Positions 24,501-39,990 of a stretch of DNA of 64,000 nucleotides are shown here, piece by piece. The notes under the pieces are model-generated. The model ran no database searches and was not told the origin of the DNA. It was given only the letters and a program-made list of their open reading frames with translations. How positions within the stretch are numbered: position 1 is the first letter of the stretch; every line of letters begins with the position of its first letter. This DNA is from Adiantum capillus-veneris. Lineage: Eukaryota; Streptophyta; Polypodiopsida; Polypodiales; Pteridaceae. The DNA is taken from positions 46,418,768 through 46,482,767 of the forward strand of contig CM043944.1 in the NCBI GenBank assembly GCA_014529385.2. The letters run 5' to 3'. Made by a program: the position numbers and the translations under genes.

Positions 24501-25829
24501 AGTCACAAGACAAGGCATCTGTGCCCAAACCTGCTCCCTGCATGCATCCTGTCTCTCTGACTGAGGCTCAGCCGACAGTAACTCACGGTAAAAGTCAGTA
24601 GCAACTGCACGCATATCCTCGGGCTCACAAACAACTGACCCATCGGGTCTCCTCAACTGATTGACCTTGGCATGCGAGTGCCGAGGTCCCACTGTCTCAA
24701 AGAAAGCACCTATCACTCTGTCACCCACCTGAGTCCACTGAGATGCCTGTCGGTGAAAGGCAAACTCATGGCGCCTCTCCTCTCTGCAAGCAAGCTCCTG
24801 TCGAGCCTGTTGTAGCAGCTCCTCCAACCATGGACTGTCTGGATGCTGCTCCTACATCCTCTGTAGTGAAGCAATGCCTCGTCTGAGACGCTGCTCCTCC
24901 TCTCTCGCTGCAGCCCGTCGAGCCAGAGACTCCTGGGGAAAAAAGTGGCTAAGCTGAGCTAGGCCTAAGGCCACTCTGTCTGCAGGTGGAGCCTAGCTGT
25001 CCATGCCCTCTGTCTAGAGAGCCTCTACCCTCTCTTTGAGTGTTGAGTCCAACAAGACCCGCTCTGGGATGCGAAGCATCATGCTCCCACTCCTCTGCCT
25101 GTCTGCCACTGTGAGGATCACTGGTGCATGGTCCAAGAAGGATGTCCCTGCCAGGATGCCCATTGATCCCCCCAAGTCACTGAAGTGGTCACTAGTGTAG
25201 AAGCGATCTATGCACGATAGATTCACTCCTCCCACTCTGCGGTCCGATCTAGAGAAGGCAAGACTCTCTGGAGGCCTCACAAAGCCAGAATGCTGCCATG
25301 TATCCGAGACCCTCAAAGTCATACACAACCTCTCCCAAGCTGCTAACTCGACTCCATGCACAATAGCATGGCTGCCTCCGATCCTGTCAGAAGGGTCCTC
25401 CAACATGTTGAAGTCCCCTCCTACACACCAATGGTCAACCTGTGGCAAAGACTCAACAATATGTGACCAAAACTTTGCACGAGCACTCACCACATTGGGC
25501 GCATAGATGTTCAGGAAGCCCACAAGGCCACCCTGAACCTGCATAGTAATCCACTGAGCCCTGCCTGGCACAATAATCCCTCTGCCCACAATGGCCTGCT
25601 GCAATGAGTCCGCAATAGTCATACATACCCCTCCTTGGATGCCTCCAGGTCCATGCAAAATCTGACCACATCGCCGAATGCGGCTCTCAGACAAATGGTG
25701 CTCCTGAAACATAAGGAGATCAATCTCTCCTCCCACAAGGCAACGCTGAAGCTCTTGACGCAATCGGCCCCGCTGTCGCTGAAACTGGGGCCCACCTAGT
25801 CCCTGCACGTTCCACAAGACGATCCTCAT
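21524..25829 (-). pseudogene. L1 ORF2 (endonuclease-reverse transcriptase), inactivated
   Basis: Starts ATG 25827-25829, overlapping the ORF1 stop (ATGA). Endonuclease: MRIVLWNVQGLGG, LMFQEHHLS, VGGDFNMLED, FLDHAPVIL. RT: ILLLDFEKAYDRVEWDFLEG, SVRQGCPLAPFLF, and EFADNSALYL where the catalytic FADD is FADN. The C-terminal zf-RVT block is CDxLVESRRHCLWDC near 22050-22095. Seven in-frame stops, all TAG, at 25014, 24993, 24852, 24239, 23699, 22289 and 22082, plus a frameshift near 24350. Dead. Confidence 0.88.
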
Positions 25830-27700
25830 GGGGAGCGAGAGAGAACAGATGCTGTCGCAGCAGCAAGACGGACTATCTTCGAGGCTGGCTTGGATGGGGA
25901 GTAATCCGCATCCGAGCGTCCTCTAGATAGGCGAGACTGCAGTGAGTGCCTGGTCCAAGCAAGAGCAGAGCGAGCCGTGCGTAAAGCAACCTCCTCTGTC
26001 CAGGAGTCCTCATGAATGTATACATAGCAAGGCAAACACTGCGTATCAGCAAAAAAGTACACCACAATGTGCCTACATCCTACTGAGTCTGGGGGTGTCA
26101 CCGCAAACTTGGCCAGTGGCCACAAAGTCTGCAGCAAATCTGTAACGCCAAGTTCTCCCATGTGGTGAGAGAACTCGAGAACCTGTGTATGCAACCATCG
26201 AACCACTGACTCGAGGGACCACTCTGTCTCGGTCCTACCACAGAGGGGGAAGGAGAAACCAACTACTCAGTCCAAGGCCTCTGTCCCCCTAGCGACGAGG
26301 AACAAAGCATGGACCCTGAAGCAAGCTGCCTCGTGGTCTGCTGCGGAATCGCCGAGAAAGCGAGTAAACCCGTAATCGAAGAAATCCCAGCGGCGTCAGA
26401 GATCAATGCTCGTCAGACCACGAGGGATAGCTGCAAGGGAAGATGTCTGAATCTGCAGAGGGGGCCGCAAGAAGGGCTGACCCTCTCTCGCTAGGCGACT
26501 CGTGGCAAAGGTGCTGCCAAGAGATCTCCTAGCCGCCGGCGAGGGACCAGTCTCTCGAGTCGACTGTGGTACTGAAACAGGAGGAGCGGGAGAAGGAGCT
26601 AGGGGGGGGCGGAGGAGAAGAGAAGCGGGGTGGGGCGAACAGAGACAGGGGGGCGAGGTGGGGAGTGGGCGGGAGCAGAGGGTGGGGGAGGGGATGAGGA
26701 GGAGGAGGGGAAATCGGATGGTGGGACGGCTGGCGAGGGTGAAGCGGAGGTGGAGGCTGGCATAGGGGGCTCCTCCTGCTCAAGAGGACCAAAGCGGTTC
26801 CCCGTGGGAACCCACTGCTACTGAGTAGGCACCTGAGGGCCACTCTGAGTGCCAGGCTGTCGCTGTGGCCCCTGGCGTCGACGGCCACGGGCCTGTTGCC
26901 ACCCCTCCTCCGCTGGAGCCCCAGGTCGTTGGCTGTGGCTACGGCCCAGCCTTGGCAGGCTAGGACTGAGGCTGAGGTGCGGGTCGAGGTCTCCTCCGTG
27001 GACAAGCCTTCGCTAGGTGGCCCATCTGTCTGCAAATGAAGCACTGGTTCGGGAGACCCGAGTACTCCACACTCTGTCTAAACCACCCCCCACTCACCCG
27101 AGGCAGAAGGATGACCTTCGGGAGCGTGTGGGTATCTCTGACCAAAACTCGAACTGAAGGGATGCCAGCCGCCTTGGCAGCCACTGATGTTGCCGTACGA
27201 GGTGTCTCCAGGACAGTCCCAATGGCGGAGCCAATCCTGGAGAGAAGTGGAAGGTACTCCCTCCGTAAACCCGAAAAGCAGACTGAGATGGGGATGTCTA
27301 CCTCCTCTACTAGCACATCCGAAGTCGGGTCAAAACCATGTCGCCACTGTCAAAAGTGGGCGCGTGATCCTCGGATGGCCAGTAGACTCATAGCTATGAC
27401 CTTGGAGGCCATCTCGGAAGTCTCGAACTCAATCTCGTAGTACCCCCGTCCGAGAATCTGGACATGCAAGATCTTGCCCACCTCTGTGAGAAGGCGCGCC
27501 TGGAGAAGGTCTCGCAGCTCTCCTCTGCTAGGACGGGTGCCGAGAACCTTGCAGATGACAGAAGTCGCCTGCAAGCGTTCTACCTCTGCGGCAAGGCTCG
27601 CTTGCTCTGTCGGCGAAAGAGCAAGTCGAATGGTGGGCTCAGCGGGGTCGGGCGAGGGGGCTTCAGGCGAGTCCCTCGGTGGTGGAGCTGGAGCCTCCAT
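25826..27700 (-). pseudogene. L1 ORF1 (DUF4283/zinc-knuckle protein), few stops
   Basis: 625 codons in one frame from MEAPAPPPRDSPEAPSPDPA to SRSP* at 25826, with a small number of in-frame stops (a TGA at 27350 and a TAG at 26960, among others). Residues about 25-130 resemble the DUF4283 domain (SLAAEVERLQATSVICKVLG), followed by a CCHC knuckle CFICRQMGHLAKAC near 27005-27050, then a Pro/Ser-rich tract and a conserved C-terminal block (VVRWLHTQVLEFSHHMGELG). An RNA-binding gag-like role is expected. Confidence 0.75.
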
Positions 27701-28134
27701 CTGTGTCTACTGCTGAGACGAAGAAGCGGGCGGTGAAGAAAATCTGCAACCGAGTACGCCAAGCACTTGTCCGAAGAAGAAGTGATGCAAAGCCAGGTGC
27801 AGAAGACCTTCGGGAGCGATGAGGATGGGGGGACGGATAAAGCGGCGAGCGAAAGTTTAAAAGGCTGTGGGGGGGAGGGAGAAGCGGCCAGGGAATGGGG
27901 GCAGCGGACGGGCTAGGGGGCAGCTAGGGGAGAGGGCAGCGGGCAGCAAAGGGCAAGGGTGGCGGGCAGGGTTGGGCGAGGGAGGCAGCGCGAGGGCAAT
28001 GGGGGCAGCGCGAGGGCGCAGGGACTGGAGGCAGCGAGGGCGAGAGGGAGGGGGGTGAGGGGCAAAGATGGCGCAACAACAGGGGGGGGGGGGGGGGGGG
28101 GCAGCGAGCGTTCATAATCCTACTTTTCGTTATG

Positions 28135-28147
28135 CACTCTTCGAGTT
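28135..28147 (+). repeat. Target-site duplication of L1, right copy
   Basis: CACTCTTCGAGTT, identical to 21365-21377. Confidence 0.95.
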
Positions 28148-29808
28148 CTTATGGAAGAGTCTCGATTGAAAGGAAAAAAGTCGTATTGTTGCTTTGTGGA
28201 TTTCAAGAAAGCTTTTGACATGGTACCGCGAGGAAATCTTTGGAGACGTATGAAAAGCCTTCAAGTGCCGAGAGAATTTATGCATGTAGTCTTTCGCATC
28301 TACCAAAAGTGATATGTCGATTACGTATGGGAGATGGAATTTCAGAATTTCTTGCAAGCACCATTGGTGTCAAACAAGGATGCCCACTTTCCCTAACCCT
28401 CTTTGGGCTACTCGTTGATAAATTGGAATGCATGGTTCTTGATTTTATGCAGCAAGAAGGCATAGAAGAGGTTAAGATCAGAAATGCGGTGATCATGCTT
28501 TTGCTTTATGCCGATGATATAGTGCTCTTGGCACATACCTTAGCAGATGCACAAAAGCTTATGAGTGTCTTGGAACGCTTTTGCCTACATAGCGGGCTGA
28601 TCGTGAATGGATCCAAAACCAAGGTTATGCTTGTAAAGACCCTCAATGACAAAAATCCATGCATTGTATACAGCAATGACCAACTTGAAGTGGTAGATCA
28701 CTTCAAGTGCCTTGGCCTTGAGGTTCCATCCAATCATAAATGGAAGGATTGTGCAATGCGTCGCTTGGAAGCCGGAAAGAGGGCTTATTATGCATTTGAG
28801 AACATGTGCAATGCTGGGGAGATCAAGTGTTCGGCTCTCAAAAAGTACCTCTTTGACACATTGGTGACACCGGTGCTTCTTTATGGAGTGGAGGTGTGGG
28901 GTGCAAGCATCGGGAAGTCTACTTGGAAAGAGTTTGAGAATGTCCAAAAGCGTTATCTCACCAACTTTCTCCAAGTCAAGACACAAACACCCTAACATGC
29001 TCTTACTTCTCGAGTCTGGATCGCTTCCCATTCAGGTCTTGGGCATGCAAAGGGTTGTGGAGTACATGCGTAAGACACAACGTAGCCCTTCGCATCGACT
29101 TCCTAGAATCGCATATGAAGCAAGTCAAAAGGTTCAAGAATCAAAAGACATGCAAGAGCAAAATACTAAGTTCGGGGTGGATGCTTGACATCAAGAAATG
29201 GTTTGGAAGATGGGATGCATGTCACTTGGTCAAGGATGCGCCGATCGACTCCCAAGTTAATGAGGCCTTCTTACAACGCCAATGTATCACGGATTGGGAG
29301 AAATCCGGAGGTTCTCGCTTCAGCCATTACACCACACACGTTGCCCCAAACTACAGATCTCTCTTCTTCTCCGAACGAGTAACCGAACCCATCCCTACAT
29401 CCTTGAGCCCATCCCATTAAGTGCGATCCGCACCATTGCCTCCATTCGTCTTAGCTCCCATTCTCTACGCTGCGAGACAGGACGTTGGGGCACTGGCGAG
29501 GAGTGTCATCGACTTTGCACCTTATGCCCTCATCAAGTGCGAGAAAGTGAGTACCACACACTACTTGAGTGCTCACCTTTTGACCACATTAGGTCCTCTT
29601 TTCCCCATATATTCAGCCATGAGCTCTCCCTACATACGTTCCTCTCCCAACCACGATGTGGACTCTCTATTGCGACGCTCATTTCAGCCATTTTTGAGCA
29701 TCGAGAGTCACTTATGACCTCCACTCACACCACGTGACATGTTCATTTGGTCCCATAGGTCATATTTGACCTCCGAGGACGATAATAGAACTATCTATCT
29801 ATCTCTCT

Positions 29809-32660
<2,852 letters not shown>

Positions 32661-32674
32661 TCTCTCTCTCTCTC

Positions 32675-34768
32675 AGCGGACATGGGTGTGCCTATAGAGC
32701 GGATATGGGGTACTATAGCTTTATACAAGACAGTGATGGGGTGGGTACGCACTACTGAGGGTATGTCTGACATGGTCCACGCCACTATTGGAGTGAAACA
32801 GGGATGCCCCACATCTCCGACTCTTTTTGGGATGTATGTGGATGAGTTTTCAGACTATTTAGAGCGTCAGGAAGACAGAGGGCTCAACTAGCAGGGACAT
32901 GGATTTCGTTGTTACTATATGTTGATGATATTGTGTTGATTTTTGACTCTCTAGAGGGGATGCAACGTCATTTAGATGCTTTGACATTTGCTCGTGACAG
33001 TGGATTGTCGGTCGACCTTGGGAAAACCAAGGTTATGGTGTTCAACACCACACCACACTGGATCAGGAGGTCAGCACCCACATTTACGTATGGCCAGGAG
33101 ATTGTGGAGTACACAGATGCATATACCTATATTGGGGTAGTTTTCGGTGGACCGGTGTATTCATTGAGGAGAGAATCAGAGACTAGACTGACGAGAGCAT
33201 ATACAGCCTTGGGAGGACTGGAGAGGATGTGTTCGCAGGTTCAATTTTAGGAGCCGCGAACAAAGCTCTAGCTTATTGACACTCTAGTGACTTCAGCTAT
33301 GCTCTACGGAGTTCAAGTATGGGGACCCTCAGTAGACCATCATGGAAGATCTATCAACACAGATGGATGGAGATATATGAGAGGCCTTTGGTCTCTATGA
33401 TCGCTTGGATGATTCAGGCTAAGGCATCAGTGCCGCATGAGATTATCCAAGCCGAGCTACCCCCCCCCCCCCCCGTGGTTGAGGCATTGACTAGATCAAT
33501 ATCCTTTATACACAGTTTATGGGATCTCCCCTGGGACAGATATGCTCGGCTTGTTCTGGAGTCATCTCAACAACTAGCGCTACAAGGCGATACAGCATGT
33601 TGGTATGGACAGATGACAGCATGGTTTCAGTCACATGGTTTCACCATGGATAGATTGCTTCCGTTTCATTACTCCTTGGATGCACCCTCCCTGTCTCTCA
33701 CATCTGGTTAATCAACAACTAGTGCTACAAGGCGATACAGCATGTTGGTATGGACAGATGACAGCATGGTTTCAGTCACATGGTTTCAGCATGGATAGAT
33801 TGCCTCCGTTTCAATACTCCTTGGTTGCACCCTCCCTGTCTCTCACATCTGATTCAGCTAGATACCAGGAGCACATGGATACAGCCAACACAAGAGTTGG
33901 GCACAAAGATGGCCTTCTCCAGAGAGCATCTTCTCCAGCTCACAGAGGACGGTTTTGTGACTAGGCCTGCATACATGGATAAGCACTTATCTCATGGGAT
34001 ACAATGCGCTATTGGGTAGATACACACATCCTCACATCAGCTCCAGATCGACTCGCTGATTTCGAGGGGTACCAACAAGGGCCAGCATATGTCACGTATG
34101 ACACTTAGAGCTAGAGACAGAGTTGCACTTCACATGTCATTGCCAGCATAGTATGAGATACGAGGCCCCTTCCACTGTCTGTTCAGAGAGGGTTTCGGAC
34201 CATTTTCTAGATTCATGAGATAAGAGGATCAGAGATGTCTCGGATTGTTCCTGCTAGAGCAACACAGACTTATGGAGAGCTTGCTGAGGACATCAGGGGA
34301 GAGACAATCTCAGAGACAAATCACAGATTTCTTTACACCAGCCACGGGAGAGCCAAAGGAGCAGTCATCTGCGAGATCTCAGAGCCCACCCACACTAGAG
34401 GTACGTTGATTGACCGAGCCATTGGGCTAGGCAGATCCAGATGCCCACGACCTCGAGGGGTCTCCCACCATCGACGAAGGCTGCAGCAAAAGATACAGAT
34501 CACTCTAGCTCGACATGCAAGACGCCCAACCAGACAATAGACCATGGAGAATGTTGATAAGATTCGACAACGACCGATGAGAGATTTCATTCGAACACAC
34601 CAAACACCCCCCCCCCCATCTCGTTTCAATTCCAAATCAGGTTCAAATTCATTTCCTTAGTGTTTTAGTGTTAGTTCTTTGTACTTTCCGTACTCAAACA
34701 TGGTATGAGATTCACCAATTGTAACTTTTTGGTCTCATTGGTCATTTTGGCCCTTCGAAGACGTTAAT

Positions 34769-34772
<4 letters not shown>
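32675..34772 (+). mobile_element. TC-B LINE, 5'-truncated within RT, with internal duplication
   Basis: Starts after (TC)7 with ADMGVPIERIWGTIALYKTV. STIGVKQGCP is ATIGVKQGCPTSPTLFGMYV, and YADD is changed to LLYVDDIVLIFDS (YVDD). Frameshifts and stops are present. A 145-bp tandem duplication (33567-33711, 33712-about 33850) repeats QQLALQGDTACWYGQMTAWF. PIP-box QRQITDFF at 34311-34334. The 3' hairpin region is TTGGTCATTTTGGCCC near 34739-34753, then (TC)n. Confidence 0.82.
33567..33850 (+). repeat. 145-bp tandem duplication inside a TC-B LINE
   Basis: TCAACAACTAG starts at 33567 and 33712. The units differ at a few bases, so the duplication is not recent. Confidence 0.85.

Positions 34773-34848
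<76 letters not shown>
34773..34848. repeat. (TC)n-(AC)n compound microsatellite
   Basis: TC to 34832, then AC to 34848, directly before the next TC-B copy. Confidence 0.95.
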
Positions 34849-34849
<1 letters not shown>

Positions 34850-35010
34850 ATGTCTCTTACACGGGTGGAGATTACTAGACTCATTCGTCAGGACCTGATC
34901 CAGCTCGATACCAGGAGGACATGGATAGAGCCGCCACAAGAGTTGGGCACGAAGATGGCTTTCTACAGAGAGCATCTTCTCCACCTCACAAGAGATGGGT
35001 TTGTGATTTG

Positions 35011-35115
35011 TGATGAGCGCGCGGCGGTGTGTGCAAGTGATAGAGCACGCGAAGATGTGCAGGCCTTGAGGCTTGAAGCGGAGGCACTGTGCTGCAGAAG
35101 GGAAGCGCTAGCAGA

Positions 35116-35175
<60 letters not shown>

Positions 35176-35324
35176 CACGTTTTTGGGGAAAACTCAATAA
35201 GTGAGTTTTGGGTTTTCCCACTTTTATTATAAGTGACCTTTAAAAAATGTGTCCAGGTTCAATATGAACCTGGACAAAGTATAAAAATGTACAAAAAGGG
35301 GTTATTTAGGCCTTTAACCCAACA
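35011..35324 (-). repeat. Copia 3' LTR
   Basis: 314 bp, longer than its partner because of a (GA)n run at about 35121-35173. The adjacent polypurine tract on the minus strand is AAGTGGGAGG. Confidence 0.95.
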
Positions 35325-35359
35325 ACCTCCCACTTAAAGGCATAAATGACGCCTTTAAG

Positions 35360-38300
35360 TTAACCAACTCCCACCAGCTGTATGCAATGCTCATGTTGAG
35401 CCTTAGCAAGGCTCTTGTTGAGAACATCTGCAGGGTTATCCTGTGTGTGAATCTTAGTCAAAGTGACTAGACCATCCTCCAATACCTGTCATATGAAGTG
35501 GTATCGCACATCAATGTGCTTTGTCCGTGCATGAAACATGGCATTCTTGGCCAAATAGACAGCACTCTAGCTATCACATCCCAAGACAGGAGTACTAGCA
35601 GGCATACCAAGCTCTTTGACAAGTCTGCCCAACCATATGGCCTCTTTAGAAGCCTCAGTGGCTGAAATATATTCAGCCTCAGAAGTACTCAATGCCACAA
35701 TTTTCTGCAGTCTTGATCACCAAGAGACAGCACCACCAACAATAGCAAACACATAGCCACTAGTGGACTTCTTGGTATCCAAGTCACCTACCATATCTGC
35801 ATCACAATAGCCCTGCAACTTCAAGTCACTTTTGCCATAGCATATACACCTAGAGTGTGTACCTGACAAGTATCTCAGAATGCATTTCACAGCTTCCCAA
35901 TGTGCTTTGCCGGGATTGGACATGTATCTACTAACAACTCCCACCGCATGGGCAATGTCAGGACGAGTGGCAACCATAGCATACATAAGAGAACCACAAG
36001 CTGATGCATAAGGGATTCCCTTCATATCATTCATTGCCACGTCATCCTTTGGGCAATCGGCTTTGCTAAGTTTTGTGTGTGGAGGTAAAGGTACTCCAAG
36101 TGACTTAGCTTCAGCCATGTTAAACCTGTCAAGTACTTTAGCAATGTACTTTTCTTGAGATAAGAAGAGCAATTTCAGCTTCTATCTCTCTTGATTCTCA
36201 TGCCCAAGATGTGCTCAGCATCACCTAAATCCTTCATTGCAAAAGCTGAATTCAGTTGACGTTTAAGAGCATCAATGGTAGACTTATGCTTCCCAGCAAT
36301 CAACATATCATCTACATATAGCACAAGGATTATAGGACTTCCATCATTATCCTTCTTTGTATACAAACAATGATCTGAATGGCTACGTTTAAAGCCTTGA
36401 GACAGCATAAAAGTATCAAACTTTTTGTACCACTCACGTGATGACTGCCTCAAACCATACAATGCCCTTCTTAGTTTGCATACAAGTTCCTTTCTATCAG
36501 GAAACTACAAAACCCTTAGGTTGCTTCATCTAGATATCTTCATCAATGTCACCATGAAGAAAAGCTGTTTTTACATCCATTTTATTCAATTCTAAGTCAA
36601 GCACTGCAGCGAGAGCAAAAAGGACACGCAATGTCGTAAGCTTTACAACAGGAGAAAAGATCTCTTGAAAGTCAATCCCCTCTTTCTGTGCATACCCTTT
36701 GGCAACTAACCTTGCTTTATACTTGGGCTTTCCATCAACACATTGACCTTGTAAACCCATTTGTTAGGAAGGGCCTTTCTTCCTTTAGGCAATGGCACAA
36801 GATTCCAAGTATTGTTTGCATGCAAAGATTTGATTTCCTCTTGCATCGCAAGCTCCCACTTACAGCTTAACTCACATGATTTTGCCTCTTTATATGTAAG
36901 AGGCTCTCCCTCATCTGTCAACATAACATGAGGCAAAGAGGGGTCAAAGCGCTGTATCAACCTTCTGACACGAGTAGACCTGCGTACCCAATGATCTACA
37001 TTCTCAGGCACAGGTTCTACATCAAGAGCCAAATCATTTTCAGCAATGACAGGTGGCTGTCCATCCTCATTTGGAGCATCTAAATCATGCCCTACCTCTT
37101 CTGGCTCAAGGTTAACCCGCTGATTATCAATTTCAGCTTGCGGTAATGCATCCTGAGGCTCTTTTTCAACATCAATAGGTGGCAAGAGAGGCTGAAATTT
37201 GACCGATTTCTTGTCAATTTCAGAAGATGTAGCATTTTTCAGCAATTTAGCCTCATTGAACACTACATCTCGGCTCCGTACTACCTCTTAAACTGAGGCA
37301 ACCATATCCTGTAGCCCATTTCACCCTCTTCCCCATAACCTAGGAAGAGTCCTTGGATGGACTTGGCATCTAGCTTTGTCCTCAAGTCATTACGAACATG
37401 GACAAAAGCCTCGCAACCAAACACTCTCAAATGATCATAAGAGGCAAGTTTGCCAGACCAAAAAACCTCCTCTGGAATGTCATTTTTCAGCGTACTGTTA
37501 GGAGAGCGATTGCATACATGAACTGCAGTCTTCAAAGCCTCTCCCCAAAACCCATGAGGAAGATTGGCCATGGACAACATGCAACGCACTCTCTCACATA
37601 AAGTACGGGTATACCTCTCAGTCACACCATTAGAAGATGGATTATAAGGGGCTGTCAACTCCCTTTTAATCCCATATTCTTCGCAATAACGCTGAAATTC
37701 AGTAGACGTGTACTCCCCCCCATTGTCAGATCTCAGACATTTAAGCTTACTACCCTTTTGCGTGCTCACAAAAGCATGAAACCTCTTAAATGCATTAAAT
37801 GTCTCTCTTATTCTTTAACAAATATGCCTAGCCTTTCCTAGTGCAATCATCAACGAATGTAACAAAGTATAATGCACCACCAAAAGACTTAACAGGCATT
37901 GAACATACATCGGAGTGAATTAAATCAAGAGCATTAGCTTTGCGCGAGACACCAGAATAATAAGAAGACTTCTTTTGTTTACCATACAAACAGTCATTAC
38001 AAAAATCTAACTTGGTGCCCTTTACATCAACCCTCTTCAAAGAGGAGAGCATATCAAGTCCCTTCTGGCTCATATGGCCAAGTCTTTTGTACCACAACTC
38101 CAAATGAGAAGCAACTTCGGCCACTGCAAGAAACTTGCCAGGCAAAGCTTTGCCATGTAAATAGTACAATGTACCACTCTTGCATCCCTTGACAATGAGC
38201 ATTGATCCCTTAAGCAACTTCCATGAACCCCCAGCAAAAATGGTTGTATAACCGTGTGCATCCATCTGGCCAACAGACAATAGACTCTTCTTGATGCCTA

Positions 38301-39473
38301 GTACATACCTTACATCTTTAAGCATAAACTCTTGACCATTGTTTAATGCCAAGCGCACAGTGCCCATTCCTTCAATGTCACAAGCATGGTTATCCCCAAG
38401 GTAAACCTTGCCATACTTGCCTGCATGATAAGAAGCAAAACACTCCACAGATGGAGTCACATGAAATGAGGCACCCGAATCTACTATCCAAGACTGTGTA
38501 AGGCCATCATTTGCACTTAGCAATGCATCAATGACATCTCTACGTGAGATAAGCATGTCTTCTGCATTTGCTACAACAAAATCTGAGGGGCATGAAGCTG
38601 CAACCAAGATCTCCTCATTGTCAGATAATTCTACGATAACCGCACTAGAGGATACATTGACAGTCTCCGAATCCTTGGAGGAGGTACCTGTTGATTTTTC
38701 CCCTTTCTTATCCTCTGTCTTCTTCTTCTCCTGTGATTCTTTCTTTCTTTCCTGCTCTTTCTTGAAATACCTGCAATCTGGCTTCTTATGGCCTTTTCTG
38801 CCACACTGGTAACAAGTCACATCCTTATCCCTAGACTTGCTTCTGCTCTTGTTTTGAGTCTTGGTACCTGTATTTTGCTTCTGACTTCTACCTCTCGCAT
38901 TGCGTCTAATTTCCTCATTTAAGATGGAGCCTCGCACTCCATCGTATGTAAGGTTAGGGCTATTACTCAAAGAAACCACAAGCGTTTCCCAAGAGTCTGG
39001 CAAAGTCATCAACAAAAATATGGCTTTCAACTTGTCATCAAAAGAATGAAGCCCAATATCCTATAGCTGACTCATAATACTGGTGAAAGCACGTAAGTGC
39101 TCAGAAGCCGACTTGGCTTCGTCAAGCATCATGTTCACCAGTTTGCGCATCAAATGCACCTGATTCACAGGGGTGGCATTCTCATAAGTGGCCTTCAACT
39201 TATGCCAAATTGCATGTGCACTGTCCAAGCCCTTTATGTCCACCAGAATGTCATCGGTCACAGCCATTTTGATGTAGGCCTTTGCCCTCTTGTTGAGCTT
39301 AGCCCAATCCTCATCCGGCATATCCTCAGGCTTTACAGCCAAAAGGGCGTCCTCACAATCCTTGAGGAACAAAATCCCCTGCATTTGTCCTGCCATAGGT
39401 CGAAACCTGTACCGTCAAATCGCTTGATTTCCATCAAGCTCTTGGCATCAGACGACGAGGAAGTAGAGGCCAT
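35360..39473 (-). pseudogene. Copia gag-pol polyprotein, lightly damaged
   Basis: Order on the minus strand: start MASTSSSSDAKSLMEIKRFD (39473), UBN2-type gag, CCHC knuckle CYQCGRKGHKKPDC (about 38776-38820), protease WIVDSGASFHVTP, GAG_pre-integrase with HHCC zinc finger (LWYKRLGHMSQKG, FCNDCLYGK), integrase core (DLIHSDVCSMP, CLRSDNGGEY, YNPSSNGVTER), RT ([33 protein letters not shown]) and RNase H (VALSTSEAEY). Lesions include a frameshift near 39400, a stop near 39063, frameshifts near 37800, 36760 and 36175, and stops in RNase H. All catalytic motifs are present. Confidence 0.9.
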
Positions 39474-39975
39474 TTGCACGGATAAAAATGCAACAGAAAG
39501 TGTCTACACAAAATCCGAAAATTTCCAGTGATCACAATGTACAGCACGTTGCATACAATGTGCTGAAAATTTCAGCAATTAACAAGTATCCCCAATGCGT
39601 ACTTGCATAAACCCACAAAAGGCGTACATAAACCTCAATTTGTGTACATAAAAACAGTCCAATTCTGAATTTTCTGCAAATTTACTGTTTTGGCGCCTCA
39701 ATTTACATCAAATGGACCTATTTTGAGTGGGAAAAGCAAGGGGCATTCACGGGAATCGATTTAGAACACCTGCGTTTTTCTGTTTTGACCTGTAATTTTC
39801 TGGTTTTTACCTGTTTTGACCTAATTTCAACATGTTTTAGGCTGTTTTGGGAACCCTAATCACCCTAGGTGACACCGGAAGCAAGGGGCTTCGCGATGAA
39901 AGCGGAAATTTGACGCGAGAGAAACCTTACGCCTGCTGTCCAACCTCCTACGCAAAGCTTCTGAAACCCTAATCT

Positions 39976-39988
39976 GGCTCTGATACCA
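39976..39988 (-). promoter_or_regulatory. Copia primer binding site
   Basis: TGGTATCAGAGCC on the minus strand, two bases from the LTR end; complementary to the initiator tRNA-Met 3' end. Confidence 0.9.
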
Positions 39989-39990
39989 GC

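Larger units (their letters stand above)
21378..28134 (-). mobile_element. Full-length plant L1 LINE inserted in TC-C
   Basis: 6757 bp between perfect 13-bp duplications. It ends (minus strand) with GGATCTTTTTCTTGG and a 12-A tail. GC-rich 5' UTR about 27700-28134 includes a 20-G run at 28082-28101 on the plus strand. ORF1 and ORF2 overlap by ATGA. This canonical L1 has an A tail and no TC preference, unlike its host element. Confidence 0.95.
19327..29720 (+). pseudogene. TC-C LINE ORF2, endonuclease-RT, interrupted
   Basis: Continues in the ORF1 frame after TAG GGA: GHMIYETNSRLRISFWNCNG (endonuclease start). EN motifs LLVETWE, VIVFGDMNAR and ESDHRMLYIDL follow, with two point stops. The MITE sits after KKWFDMECS. 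RT resumes at 20728-21380 (NYHTIMVGAKLFGSIME, ALGQAGFRKHHST). After the L1 insert it continues at 28148 with YCCFVDFKKAFDMVP, STIGVKQGCPLSLTLFG and LLYADDIVLLAH (28500-28540), intact as motifs. A Cys/His block (LCTLCPHQVRESEYHTLLEC, about 29520-29575) ends the protein. No PIP-box is seen in this family. Confidence 0.8.
18170..29808 (+). mobile_element. Full-length TC-C LINE, split by a MITE and an L1
   Basis: 5' UTR from 18170, ORF1 18394-19326, ORF2 pieces 19327-29720, 3' hairpin AGGTCATATTTGACCT (29757-29772), GGACGATAATAG and a CTAT/TC tail ending at 29808. It starts directly after (TC)n. ORF2 is cut by a 255-bp MITE (20433-20687) and a 6757-bp L1 (21378-28134). Without these the element would be about 4.6 kb. 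Confidence 0.85.

Noticed and set aside
26502-26824. Plus-strand Gly/Arg-rich open frames opposite the L1 ORF1
   Set aside because: Complement of a Pro/Ser-rich coding stretch; no independent support.
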